A stretch of DNA of 46,760 nt, from positions 1 through 46,760 of the forward strand of contig JBJYWI010000035.1 in the NCBI GenBank assembly GCA_046259385.1. Direction: 5' to 3'. A model generated the notes under the pieces. That model was not told the origin of the DNA, did not search any database, and was given only the letters and a program-made list of their open reading frames with translations. Positions within the stretch are counted from its first letter, which is position 1; the number at the start of each line of letters is the position of its first letter. The stretch is from CAVWDI01 sp046259385. Lineage in GTDB: Bacteria > Chloroflexota > Anaerolineae > Anaerolineales > UBA4823. Of the stretch, positions 16,506 through 25,284 are shown piece by piece. The position numbers were made by a program, and so were the translations under genes.

Positions 16506-17915
16506 ATGCCTGATGGAATATTGGTAATGAAATTTGGGGGCACCTCTGTTGGAACAATATCGGCCGTCAATAATGTTAAAGAGATAATAAAGGATGTACA
16601 AAAAGATTGGTCACGGATTGTAATCGTGCTTTCCGCCCTTTCCGGAGTAACCAATCTGCTTATCGACTGCGCGGAAAAAGCCTCTAAGGGACAAAGCGGC
16701 GTGATCAATAAAACATCGCAGGAACTTCGAGCTCGCCATACCGATATGATACAGGCTGTTATTAGGAAAAAATCGCTGCAGACGAAGACCCAAATCGATA
16801 TCGATGATTTGATTGACAAATTTATAAACCTGACAAATGCCATTCGAATTCTTGGTGAATCCACTCCACGCGCATTGGATGCGATTGTCTCCCTAGGAGA
16901 GCGTTTCAGTGTCCGCATTATTGCTGCTGCATTCCAATCTAATGGAATTCGGTCAGAATTTGTCGATGGTGAAAAAGTTATTATCACCGATGGGCAATTT
17001 CAAAACGCACACCCGAACATGGAAATGACAGAGAGAGCGGCTGGTGAGAATCTCAACCCATTGCTCAATTCAGGTGTTATTCCGGTTGTAACAGGTTTTA
17101 TCGGCGCGACACAGGATGGAATTACAACCACCCTTGGGCGCGGTGGCAGCGATTACTCAGCTGCCCTGATTGGGGCAGCTCTAGGGGCAAAAGAAGTATG
17201 GATATGGACAGATGTGGACGGTGTAATGACTGCCGACCCGAGAGTGGTTCCAAACGCAAGGACAATCGAAGAACTATCATACCGGGAGATAGCTGAACTT
17301 GCTTACTTCGGAGCCAAGGTGCTCCATCCAAAGACAATCCGTCCGGTAATTGAAGCCGGAATCGGACTGCGGATATGCAACACGTTTAACCCACACGCTC
17401 CCGGCACGATGATTGTGGAAAATGGAAACAACAGGGATAATGGCAAAATAAAAGCTGTCACAATAATCCGCAACCAGCAGATGATAACTTTAGAAGGGCG
17501 GGGTATGCTTGGGATCCCCGGAGTTGCTGCCCGGACATTTGGTGCTGTCGCCTCCACAGGCACAAGCGTTACTTTAATCTCACAAGCTTCATCCGAACAA
17601 TCTATATGTTTCACAACAAATGCAGAATATACACCCAGAGTCCTGGAATCGCTTAAGGAGACGTTTTCGGATGAACTGCAGCGGCGTGATATTGATAAGA
17701 TTTGGGCGACTTCGCCGGTGGCGATTGTTACTGTAGTTGGAGCCGGGATGCGCCATACCCCCGGTATCGCGGGTCGCGTTTTCAGCGCTTTAGGCGACCA
17801 GAATGTAAATGTAATCGCAATTGCCCAGGGCTCTTCGGAAGTGTCAATCAGCCTGGTAGTGGATGACAGTGAGGCTGAGGATGCCCTACTGGCGCTTCAC
17901 AAACTCACAGAGTGA
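16506..17915 (+). CDS. lysC: Aspartate kinase (monofunctional)
   Basis: First enzyme of the aspartate family pathway; it phosphorylates aspartate towards Lys, Thr and Met. In 469 residues the kinase domain begins with MKFGGTSVG and continues with GRGGSDYSA (substrate/ATP site), WTDVDGVMTADPR and FGAKVLHPKT. Two ACT domains follow from about residue 320 (ITLEGRGMLGIPGV and VTVVGAGMRHTPGI), the usual site of Lys/Thr feedback control. The length fits the long LysC/ThrA-N type, and no homoserine dehydrogenase is fused. Next to it are cell-wall genes, and lysine or diaminopimelate is a wall precursor, but no operon is evident. Confidence 0.96.
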   Translation: MPDGILVMKFGGTSVGTISAVNNVKEIIKDVQKDWSRIVIVLSALSGVTNLLIDCAEKASKGQSGVINKTSQELRARHTDMIQAVIRKKSLQTKTQIDIDDLIDKFINLTNAIRILGESTPRALDAIVSLGERFSVRIIAAAFQSNGIRSEFVDGEKVIITDGQFQNAHPNMEMTERAAGENLNPLLNSGVIPVVTGFIGATQDGITTTLGRGGSDYSAALIGAALGAKEVWIWTDVDGVMTADPRVVPNARTIEELSYREIAELAYFGAKVLHPKTIRPVIEAGIGLRICNTFNPHAPGTMIVENGNNRDNGKIKAVTIIRNQQMITLEGRGMLGIPGVAARTFGAVASTGTSVTLISQASSEQSICFTTNAEYTPRVLESLKETFSDELQRRDIDKIWATSPVAIVTVVGAGMRHTPGIAGRVFSALGDQNVNVIAIAQGSSEVSISLVVDDSEAEDALLALHKLTE

Positions 17916-17948
17916 TTACCAGGTTAAAATTAACAGGTGAGAGGGCAT

Positions 17949-18992
17949 CTAATTTTCAAGCTTCCAAAATTTAATGCTTGCATCCAATCCGCCCGAAACC
18001 AGAAAAAAACCGCTGGGGTCAAAATCTAAACTTGTTACCCCATTCTTATGAGCCTGCATTGAGTAGAGCACCTGTCTTTTTTCGGGATCCCATAAAAATA
18101 TCATTCCATCACCACCACCAGATACAAGCAGCTTGCCAGACGGGGAGAAATCGATATCCCAGATAATTGATTCAAAGCTGTTATTCCTTCCATCATGACC
18201 TGCTAAAACTGCAGGTTCCGGATAATCTTCTATACCTGTTCGAAACGCTTCATCAGGATCCCACAGCAAAATCTGGTTTTCCAGATCGCCGGCAGCCAGC
18301 AAATTGCCATCTGTATTGAATTGGATGCAGTATATCGGGTTTTCGGATCGAAAAGTGCCGACAATCCCTTCATTACTGATATCCCTCAACCGTATAATGT
18401 TTCCATTCGAAACCGCCAGGATTTCTTCTCCAGGTCGAAATGCAATCGCCGGTACAGTCAGGGTTCCGCCAATCATCGTTCTGGTTAATTTCCCAACGCG
18501 GTAATCCCACAAACGTGCGACCGCGTCATTACCTCCAGACGCGAACAAATTCCCTCGCTCGTTAAAAAGCACCTTGTTGACTCCCCGCCTGTGCGCTTCA
18601 ATCTTAAGAATCGGTTGAGATGCCCCAGCGTCTCCCTGGGATAAATCTGAAACCCTCCATATCCTGAGATAACCATCCCTGCTGCCAGCAGCCAGAAATT
18701 CACCCTTTGGATCAAAAGCCAGTGTATGTGTGAGTGCGCCAATTTCAAAATCACTCACCAATTCTAGATCTGGCATTGAATACAACCTGATAAAATTTCC
18801 GCTTGATACAGCCAACGATTCTCCATCCGGAGACCAGGTTACATCCATAACCAGTTCCCAGGGTTGATATTGGATAGTATCAACAAGGTTTAAAAAATAT
18901 TCGGTATTGGTTGTCGGAGTAATTGCGGTAAAAGTGGAGATGATGGCAATGGAGAGGATCGCAAACAATTCTCTCAAGGTCGGATTCCCCAT
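17949..18992 (-). CDS. WD40 beta-propeller protein (second of pair)
   Basis: A 347-residue protein with seven WD40 blades. Repeats of the type V-x-x-x-x-F-x-P-x-G-x-x-L-x-S/A-G-G occur roughly every 40 residues (TWSPDGESLAVSS, AFDPKGEFLAAGS, DFDPSGFFLVSGG). A hydrophobic segment at about residues 7-26 suggests a signal anchor or signal peptide, so the propeller is likely outside the cytoplasm. The start overlaps the end of the upstream WD40 lipoprotein gene by 19 bases in another frame, and I see no clear ribosome site, so translation is probably coupled. No catalytic domain is present; a protein-protein scaffold is the likely role. Confidence 0.82.
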   Translation of the reverse strand: MGNPTLRELFAILSIAIISTFTAITPTTNTEYFLNLVDTIQYQPWELVMDVTWSPDGESLAVSSGNFIRLYSMPDLELVSDFEIGALTHTLAFDPKGEFLAAGSRDGYLRIWRVSDLSQGDAGASQPILKIEAHRRGVNKVLFNERGNLFASGGNDAVARLWDYRVGKLTRTMIGGTLTVPAIAFRPGEEILAVSNGNIIRLRDISNEGIVGTFRSENPIYCIQFNTDGNLLAAGDLENQILLWDPDEAFRTGIEDYPEPAVLAGHDGRNNSFESIIWDIDFSPSGKLLVSGGGDGMIFLWDPEKRQVLYSMQAHKNGVTSLDFDPSGFFLVSGGLDASIKFWKLEN

Positions 18993-20218
18993 GAACGCAG
19001 CGTGCCATCATAAGAACCAGAAATTAATAGACTTCCATCAGGGGAAAATGCAAGATTGCTAACTCCGCTCTTGTGCCCCTCAAGTTCACGCAGCAAGCTG
19101 CCAGTTTGTGCATCCCATAAAGAAATTTCACCATTCTCGAAACTGTTCCCTGAAGCCAGCAGCCTTCCGTCCTGGCTGAAAGCCAGGCTTTCAATTACCC
19201 CATCTGTTCCCATTTCATGAAGCAATTCTCCAGTCTGCATATCCCAGATCGCAATTATCCCATCATAATGACCGCTGGCAAGTTTTAATTCGGTGGGCGA
19301 AAAAGCGGCTTTGTTAACTGCTCCTGTAAAAGAAGTATGGATAGTGGGCAGCCAGATGCTGTCTTCCAGGCTCCAGACCCGGATTGAATACCTGCCTGGA
19401 GTTGAAGCCAGAAGCGTTCCATCACCTGAAATGCCAATTTGTAATACAGTCCCGGTTTGCAGCAGTCCAGTTTGAATCCAGCTGCTGACATCCCAGAAAT
19501 CAATATAATTCTCTTGGTAAACTGGGCTGCTGTAAGCGGTAAAAAGGCGCTCCCCTGTCGGCGAAAAAGCCATGCTGCTCAAACTGTTCGCATTCCCGTA
19601 CAGTAATCCCAATGGCTTGTAATCTCTACCATACCAGAGTTCTAACCTGCTCTGGTAACCGCTTTCCTCTGAACCCTGGCGGCTGCCCGAGACAAGCCAA
19701 TCTCCTTCGGGGCTGAATTCAATATCGACTATTCCGGAATATTCAGGATGCAGTGTCCTGACAATCTCGCGATTAAATACATCAAATAAATAAATTTTGG
19801 CGCCATCCGTCACTGCGAGAATCGATCCATCCGGAGAAAAGGACATGTCAGTCACTGCCGGGACTCGCCACTCCACCAGACCGGAAACCGCCTGTGCATT
19901 CATTGGAGTAATCTGTGACAACCGCTCTGGTAGCGGTGTTGAATCAAGGACAAGCAGCAGCGCGGTTGGTGTACTTGTGAATGTTGGCGTTAGTGTGGGA
20001 GTGAGTGTGCTGGTCGAAGTGGGAGTGGTTGTTCGAGTGGGAGTATTCGTGACGGTTGGGGTTGAACTGGCTGCTGGTGTTTCTAACGTGGATCTGGTAT
20101 TTAGTTGATTTGGAACAAAATCACAAGCTGATGAAATTAAAGAACAAATCAGAATTACCTGGAGCAAAAATAGCCAGTTTCTCTGCGGTGGGTATCCAAC
20201 TTTTCGAAGGATGAACAT
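18974..20218 (-). CDS. WD40 lipoprotein with Thr/Pro/Ser linker
   Basis: A 414-residue protein. The N-terminus has two Arg and a hydrophobic stretch ending in LISSAC, a plausible lipobox, so it is probably lipid-anchored outside the membrane. Residues about 45-95 form a Thr/Pro/Ser-rich linker of repeated TPT/TST units. From about residue 115 there are seven WD40 blades (SFSPDGSILAVTDG, EFSPEGDWLVSGS, AFSPTELKLASGH, AFSPDGSLLISGS). It comes first in a two-gene unit with the next WD40 gene. The linker resembles the cell-surface spacer at 26648. Partner and function are unknown. Confidence 0.82.
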   Translation of the reverse strand: MFILRKVGYPPQRNWLFLLQVILICSLISSACDFVPNQLNTRSTLETPAASSTPTVTNTPTRTTTPTSTSTLTPTLTPTFTSTPTALLLVLDSTPLPERLSQITPMNAQAVSGLVEWRVPAVTDMSFSPDGSILAVTDGAKIYLFDVFNREIVRTLHPEYSGIVDIEFSPEGDWLVSGSRQGSEESGYQSRLELWYGRDYKPLGLLYGNANSLSSMAFSPTGERLFTAYSSPVYQENYIDFWDVSSWIQTGLLQTGTVLQIGISGDGTLLASTPGRYSIRVWSLEDSIWLPTIHTSFTGAVNKAAFSPTELKLASGHYDGIIAIWDMQTGELLHEMGTDGVIESLAFSQDGRLLASGNSFENGEISLWDAQTGSLLRELEGHKSGVSNLAFSPDGSLLISGSYDGTLRSWGIRP

Positions 20219-20354
20219 TTGTCACAATTTTAGCACCAGATATATTACAAACCTAAAAAACTCATAAATCAGCTTTTGGGCGAGTTATCTATTAAATTAA
20301 CATTGTTGTTGTATTAAGATTTGCCAAAAATTTTATAAGAATAAACTCCTGGTA

Positions 20355-20383
20355 TTCATAATGCGGAACTGCAGGTGTATAAT
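20355..20383 (+). promoter_or_regulatory. Candidate promoter for LysM/M23 peptidase gene
   Basis: TATAAT at 20378-20383 with TTCATA at 20355-20360 (4 of 6 bases of the -35 consensus) and a 17-base spacer. The ATG is at 20420. Confidence 0.5.
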
Positions 20384-20419
20384 TCCAACGCAAAATCTCA
20401 GGCTTACTAACTGAAAAAT

Positions 20420-21607
20420 ATGGGAATTGAGAGTAAGGAAACTGAAGAAACCGGAGCGCCGGATATCCAGCCGGTAATCACGGATTCTTCAGGTTCAAAT
20501 ACGAAACTTAGCGGGCGATTACTGCAGCAAATTGGTTTTAATATGCTTGCAGCAGGGTTGGTGATGCTGGTTGCGGTCCTGGTTTACCAGACAGTTTTTT
20601 CAAAGGAGGAGATCATTCCGACCAGCATACCCGAACCTCAACCGACCGCTGTTCAGATTGAAGAATTTTCTACAACTGAAGACAGCAACCAATCTCCACT
20701 CCAGCTAGCATCCTTTGATGTAACAAACGGAGGTTTCAGCGTTGGGATACCGCGAAAAGCAGACATTAAAACCATTATCCCAAGCCGGCCGCGCGTTGAT
20801 GTAATAACTTATACTGTCCAGAAAGGCGATACCTTATTCAGTATTGCAGATGCATTCCGGGTTAAACCGGAGACATTATTGTGGGGAAATTTTGAAGTCC
20901 TGGAAGATAACCCCCACCTTTTATCCCCCAACCAGGTGCTCAATATTCTTCCTATCAACGGGATATATTACCAGTGGAAGGAAGGCGATAGCCTCCCCGC
21001 GATCGCAGGACAATTTAATGCAAATCCTGACGATATAGTCAATTTTACGGGCAATAATTTCGACCTGGTTGAAATGCAGGAAGGAAATGGGGAAATCGAA
21101 CCCGGCACCTGGATGGTTATCCCCGATGGAACACGTCCAATCAAAGATTGGGGACCGCCAGCCATCACTCGCAGCGACCCGGCTTCAGCTAAGTATTACG
21201 GTGCTGGACACTGCGGCGAGGTATATGAAGGCGCATTCGGCACAGGCACATACGTATGGCCGACGATCGAACGAAGTGTAATTGGTTACAATTTTTCTAA
21301 TTTACACCCTGCAGTCGACCTCGGCGGCGGTGAAGGCAGCCCAATATTCGCAACTGATAGTGGAGTCGTGGTTTACGCAGGTTGGAGTGATTACGGCTAC
21401 GGCAACTTAATCGTAATCGACCACGGAAACGGCTGGCAGTCAGCCTATGCACACCTGCTCTCAGTCGGTGTTTCCTGCGGGATGAGTGTTTATCAGGGCG
21501 GTACGATTGGCAGCCTGGGTTCTACCGGGAATTCCAGCGGCCCTCACCTGCACTTCGAACTTGTTTACGGTGGTGCAAAACTCAATCCACTCGATTACTT
21601 GCAGTAA
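20420..21607 (+). CDS. LysM/M23 zinc metallopeptidase
   Basis: Membrane-anchored peptidoglycan hydrolase of the LytM/NlpD type, 395 residues. One membrane helix at about 36-58 is followed by a short polar stretch, two LysM domains (about 132-178, VQKGDTLFSIAD; about 185-235, WKEGDSLPAIAG) and a C-terminal M23 domain. Zinc ligands are visible: His296 and Asp300 in HPAVD, and HLH at 376-378 (SGPHLHFE). An additional His occurs in YAHLL. The enzyme should therefore be active, unlike degenerate LytM activators. It would cut peptide cross-links in the wall. The stop codon touches the stop of mutS2 tail to tail with no spacer. No strong ribosome site precedes the ATG. Confidence 0.92.
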   Translation: MGIESKETEETGAPDIQPVITDSSGSNTKLSGRLLQQIGFNMLAAGLVMLVAVLVYQTVFSKEEIIPTSIPEPQPTAVQIEEFSTTEDSNQSPLQLASFDVTNGGFSVGIPRKADIKTIIPSRPRVDVITYTVQKGDTLFSIADAFRVKPETLLWGNFEVLEDNPHLLSPNQVLNILPINGIYYQWKEGDSLPAIAGQFNANPDDIVNFTGNNFDLVEMQEGNGEIEPGTWMVIPDGTRPIKDWGPPAITRSDPASAKYYGAGHCGEVYEGAFGTGTYVWPTIERSVIGYNFSNLHPAVDLGGGEGSPIFATDSGVVVYAGWSDYGYGNLIVIDHGNGWQSAYAHLLSVGVSCGMSVYQGGTIGSLGSTGNSSGPHLHFELVYGGAKLNPLDYLQ

Positions 21608-24007
21608 TCAAATATCCAGCTTTGCAACTGTAACTCCCTCGCCGCCTTCATTCTGTTCCCCACCCTGAAAAGATTTAATATTCGGATTATGGCGCAAGTA
21701 ATCACGGACTGCCTGACGTAATTTTCCAGTTCCCTTGCCATGTATAATCCTTACAAAAGGCAGCCCTGCCAGATAGGCAGAATCCAGGTAGCGCTCCAGA
21801 TTGGCAATTGCATCATCAGCCCTCTGGCCGCGCAGGTTGAGTTCAATTCCCGGTGAAGAGGGCTGGGATTCTACCACCACACGGTTATTCGCAGATCTCG
21901 AATCAAACCCACTGGCAGTTAATTCAGGTTCCTCTTCTACATTGAGCAATTCAAGATCAGCCAGGCGTGCCCGCACTCTAAGGGAACCCACCTGGATTTC
22001 AGCTTCATCCCCTTCAATGGTTGTTACAACGCCGCGCGTATCCAGTTTGCGGTGGCGTACTTCGTCCCCAGATTCGATTTCCCTCTGAATTTTTATTTCA
22101 GACTTCAAATCAAATGTGTCAAGTGGCAGCTCAAACTCCGCTTCAATATCTTTTAATTCATTTTCGAGTTTTTGGACTTGGACAAAATCTTCTTTAGAAA
22201 AAACCTTCTTCTTTATCCGCTTGATTTCCTCTTTTAACTCATCAATATGCCTGTCAATTTCATCCTGAGCTGATATCAGAATCCGGGCGCGTTCGTCTTC
22301 AATATTCTCAAGCCTTTCGAGGAGATTTTTACGCAATCTTTCAGCTGCTTCCCGTTGTTTTTCCGCCTCTTCGCGTGTGTATTCTGCCTGATCTTTTTGA
22401 ATTCGGATTTCATCCAGTAAATCATCCACCTGAAGATCTTGCGGACTGATTTGTTTACGGGCTTCATTAATAATATCTTCCGGCATACCCAATCGCTCCG
22501 CAATCGCAATCGCATTTGACCTGCCAGGCAACCCAATTGTTAATCGGAATGTCGGTTTTAATGTATTAAGATCAAATTCCATGCTTGCGTTCTGAACACC
22601 TTCCATGTCATTAGCGAAGGTTTTCAATTCCGGGTGGTGGGTTGAGACCAATGTCGCTATTCCAGCTCGAATGAAATACTTAAGAAGCGCCCTGGCTAGC
22701 GCAGCCCCTTCCTGTGGATCGGTTCCCGCGCCGAGTTCATCAAGGATCACCAGTGAGCGAATATCAGCGCTTGCGATAATCCGGACAATATTATTGATAT
22801 GCGCTGAGAAAGTAGAAAGCGATTGCTCAATTGACTGCTCATCGCCGATATCTGCGTACACGCTGTCGAAATAACCGATCTCGGACCCGGCTTGGGCAGG
22901 AATGAATATCCCTGATTGGGACATAAGAACCAGCAGACCTGCCATCTTAAGAGTGACGGTTTTCCCCCCGGTATTAGGACCGGTGAGAACCAGTGAAAAT
23001 ATCCCCTTGGGGAAGGAAAGATCCACAGCTACTGCTTCATCAGGATCCAGTAACGGGTGGCGGGCTTGTTTTAGATTCAAAACGAATCCTTGTTCACCAT
23101 TTCCAACAATTGGCTTCAACACCGGTTCAGTCCCGGAGATCTCCTGGGCATATTTGGCACGGCTAAAACACAGATCTAATTCCGCAATAACATCCAAAGC
23201 CTCTAAAAGCAGCCCCGAGTTCCTGCCAACCAACACTGACAGCTCGACCAGAACCCGGCGCTCCTCATCCCGTTCTTCCAGCTGGAGTTCACGGTACTGG
23301 TTATTTAAATCGACCACTGACAGCGGCTCGATAAACAACGTCGCTCCAGAGACGGACTGGTCATGAACTACGGCTTTTATCTTTCCTTTGTGCTCTGCTC
23401 GTAATGGCAAAACGTAACGCCCATCCCGCTGCGTTACCAGAGCTTCCTGCAATATTGGCGCTATTTCTGGCGATGAAACCATTTTCTGCAACTTCGCCAA
23501 AAGGCGGTCATGCACAACCCGCATATCTCGCCGGATAGTGGATAATCTATCAGAAGCGGAATCGAGCACATCCCCTCGATCTGAGATTGTCCTTGATACG
23601 GCATCCACCAATCCTGTTGGAGGCGGAAACATGCCTGCTATCTCATCCAGGTTGGGATACCTTCCATCCGAACGTTGAAATACCCGTTCGAGGTTGCGAG
23701 CGGAAATCAGAGTGCCTTTGATATCCAGAAATTCACCGGGAGTAAGAACCCCTTCGTGTTTAGCAAGATCGACAGATTGGCGGATATCGCGCGCGCCCCC
23801 TATCGAAAGGTCAGGTCTGATTGATAAGAGTTCCACTGCTTCGGAGGTCTGCGCCAGTAATTTTCGGGCACCAAACAGATCACCAGCGGGTCTGAGTTGA
23901 AGCGCTTTTTCGACCGAAACAGAAAAATCGCAGTATCCTGCTACGCGTTCAAGTATCTTATCGAATTCAAGTGTTAATATCGATTTCTCATCCATCGAAC
24001 AAACCAT
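21608..24007 (-). CDS. mutS2: Endonuclease MutS2
   Basis: MutS-family ATPase with a C-terminal nuclease; in bacteria it suppresses homologous recombination and helps rescue collided ribosomes. The 799 residues show the MutS2 core (no mismatch-reading domain I), Walker A TGPNTGGKT, the motif DELGAGTDPQEG, STHHPELK, a coiled-coil region (about 500-620, Glu/Lys/Arg-rich), a KOW-like segment (about 640-680) and a C-terminal Smr domain (about 720-799) with LNLRGQRADDA and IHGKGTGKLR. The usual start (MDEKSILTLEF) is at Met5, 12 bases inside the annotated ATG. The stop is adjacent to that of the M23 gene. Confidence 0.96.
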   Translation of the reverse strand: MVCSMDEKSILTLEFDKILERVAGYCDFSVSVEKALQLRPAGDLFGARKLLAQTSEAVELLSIRPDLSIGGARDIRQSVDLAKHEGVLTPGEFLDIKGTLISARNLERVFQRSDGRYPNLDEIAGMFPPPTGLVDAVSRTISDRGDVLDSASDRLSTIRRDMRVVHDRLLAKLQKMVSSPEIAPILQEALVTQRDGRYVLPLRAEHKGKIKAVVHDQSVSGATLFIEPLSVVDLNNQYRELQLEERDEERRVLVELSVLVGRNSGLLLEALDVIAELDLCFSRAKYAQEISGTEPVLKPIVGNGEQGFVLNLKQARHPLLDPDEAVAVDLSFPKGIFSLVLTGPNTGGKTVTLKMAGLLVLMSQSGIFIPAQAGSEIGYFDSVYADIGDEQSIEQSLSTFSAHINNIVRIIASADIRSLVILDELGAGTDPQEGAALARALLKYFIRAGIATLVSTHHPELKTFANDMEGVQNASMEFDLNTLKPTFRLTIGLPGRSNAIAIAERLGMPEDIINEARKQISPQDLQVDDLLDEIRIQKDQAEYTREEAEKQREAAERLRKNLLERLENIEDERARILISAQDEIDRHIDELKEEIKRIKKKVFSKEDFVQVQKLENELKDIEAEFELPLDTFDLKSEIKIQREIESGDEVRHRKLDTRGVVTTIEGDEAEIQVGSLRVRARLADLELLNVEEEPELTASGFDSRSANNRVVVESQPSSPGIELNLRGQRADDAIANLERYLDSAYLAGLPFVRIIHGKGTGKLRQAVRDYLRHNPNIKSFQGGEQNEGGEGVTVAKLDI

Positions 24008-24150
24008 TCTTTTTTCAAAAAATGCATTCGCCCTGCGAGTTTACCACACCCATTATCCTGTTGGAAGCTTTATACTTAAAACCTTAAATCGGGTAATATT
24101 CCAATCTTTAATCCCCCATTTTCTGGCATCACATCATATCAAACGAATGG

Positions 24151-24271
24151 AAAAAGAGGCTGTCTAACAACAAGGTAAATGTCATTCTGAACTGAGTGAA
24201 GAATCTCCAATTTAGTCTGGTAGACCCTTCGTTTCACTCAGGGTGACAATCTTTTGGGACAGCCTCTTTTT
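24151..24271. repeat. Palindromic intergenic repeat (MITE-like hairpin)
   Basis: About 121 bases with 14-base perfect terminal inverted repeats (AAAAAGAGGCTGTC at 24151-24164, complement at 24258-24271). Inside is a second, imperfect inverted pair: CATTCTGAACTGAGTGAAG on the left and TTCACTCAGGGTGAC on the right. The element encodes nothing. Its sequence style matches short mobile palindromes found between genes in many genomes; I recognise the style but cannot verify copies. Read on the minus strand it ends in a T-run, so it may terminate the LysM gene just upstream. Confidence 0.7.
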
Positions 24272-24292
24272 TCTAAGATACCACTTTGACGG

Positions 24293-25105
24293 TTAATGCG
24301 TTGTGGTATTGTAGAACCAGTTGTAACTGTAAAAACCACCGGAAGTGCTTTCCGTCCGGATCGCAATCTTTTTTTCGCCTTTCAGCTGGCTGGGTATTTT
24401 TGCAGTCACAACAAAAGAGCCGCCCTGACCCGAATAGAATGTCCCGGCATGGTACCCGTGATTACCTTTTGTCCCGATCGGACCCATCAACACCACAAAC
24501 TTGTAATCACGTGGGAAATTGTTGGTGCGGAATTTGACGGCTTTATTGCGCGTTACACCGACAATCGATATGGTTGGGATGTTGTGATAACCAGATTTGT
24601 AATGCTTTTGGCAGTAATCCCAATCAGGATGGTCGCGGTACAACTCCCGGCAGTCATCCCAGTAGTTATCACCCCAGTATGGGTCCTTTTGGCACCGATC
24701 ATAATCATAATGTTGGTAGCAATCATAATAATCGCGATCGTACCAATCAGCAGAGTGGTAGCCACGGTCGGTGTGGGGGCGGTAACTGGAGCTTGGAATG
24801 AAGCGTGCGCTGGGCGGTATCTCCTGTTTGAGAATATAACGCGAAGAACTGGTTTGAGAACCGGGCTCCACACACAATCTCTGCCCTGGGTACACCTTCT
24901 TTGGGTTGGGTAGTTGGTTGATCGCGACCAGCTCGCTGCGGCTGACCCCGTAGTCGCGGCTGATCGTTTCCAACGATTCCCCCTTTTTGACGACATGCCA
25001 TTCGGCACAGTAGCCTGTGTACGAATTGAGCCTGGTGAATCCTGATCCAGCAAGTACAAGGATCAGAGCCATCACAACAAAGAATACAGAACGGTACTTA
25101 ATCAT
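24293..25105 (-). CDS. Secreted LysM protein with Tyr/Asp/Cys-rich region
   Basis: A 270-residue exported protein. A signal peptide (about 1-30) is followed by one LysM domain (about 33-79, VKKGESLETISRDYG), which should bind peptidoglycan. Residues about 115-170 are extremely rich in Tyr, Asp and Trp, with four Cys at 129, 138, 152 and 165, each preceded by an acidic residue or Tyr. The C-terminal 95 residues (from about 176) look like a beta-sandwich (ISIVGVTRNKAVKFRTNNFP, GSFVVTAKIPS) and resemble Ig-like C-terminal domains, although I cannot name the family. A very strong ribosome site (GGAGGAGG) precedes the ATG. The downstream palindrome may terminate it. Function unknown. Confidence 0.85.
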   Translation of the reverse strand: MIKYRSVFFVVMALILVLAGSGFTRLNSYTGYCAEWHVVKKGESLETISRDYGVSRSELVAINQLPNPKKVYPGQRLCVEPGSQTSSSRYILKQEIPPSARFIPSSSYRPHTDRGYHSADWYDRDYYDCYQHYDYDRCQKDPYWGDNYWDDCRELYRDHPDWDYCQKHYKSGYHNIPTISIVGVTRNKAVKFRTNNFPRDYKFVVLMGPIGTKGNHGYHAGTFYSGQGGSFVVTAKIPSQLKGEKKIAIRTESTSGGFYSYNWFYNTTTH

Positions 25106-25223
25106 AATCCTCCTCCATTAAGGGTTATGAAATCCATTCGCATACGGGTATTAATGCGCATGAGTAGAATGGAAAACATAATTCTTCTGTGACAGCGGAA
25201 GTTGTTTAGCTCAGCCCTGAATT

Positions 25224-25253
25224 ATTATACTAAAAATTTGGAAAATTGGTTAA
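25224..25253 (-). promoter_or_regulatory. Candidate promoter for the secreted LysM gene
   Basis: On the minus strand, TATAAT (25229-25224) and TTAACC (25253-25248; 4 of 6 bases of -35) are separated by 18 bases. The leader to the ATG at 25105 would be about 110 bases; I see no riboswitch-like structure in it. Confidence 0.4.
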
Positions 25254-25284
25254 ATATGTAACAAAATACATTATGGGGAAAAGA

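Noticed and set aside
16367..16987. 206-codon frame antisense to aspartate kinase
   Set aside because: It mirrors the codons of the well-supported kinase gene and has no family motif or ribosome site.
19950..20100. Short GT-rich repeats that might look like a microsatellite or CRISPR
   Set aside because: They encode the Thr/Pro/Ser linker of the WD40 lipoprotein in frame. Units are irregular and have no spacers.
24296..24913. 205-codon frame antisense to the LysM protein
   Set aside because: Shadow of the Tyr/Asp-rich coding region: its hydrophobic Ile/Val runs are the complement of Tyr, Asp and His codons, not real membrane helices.
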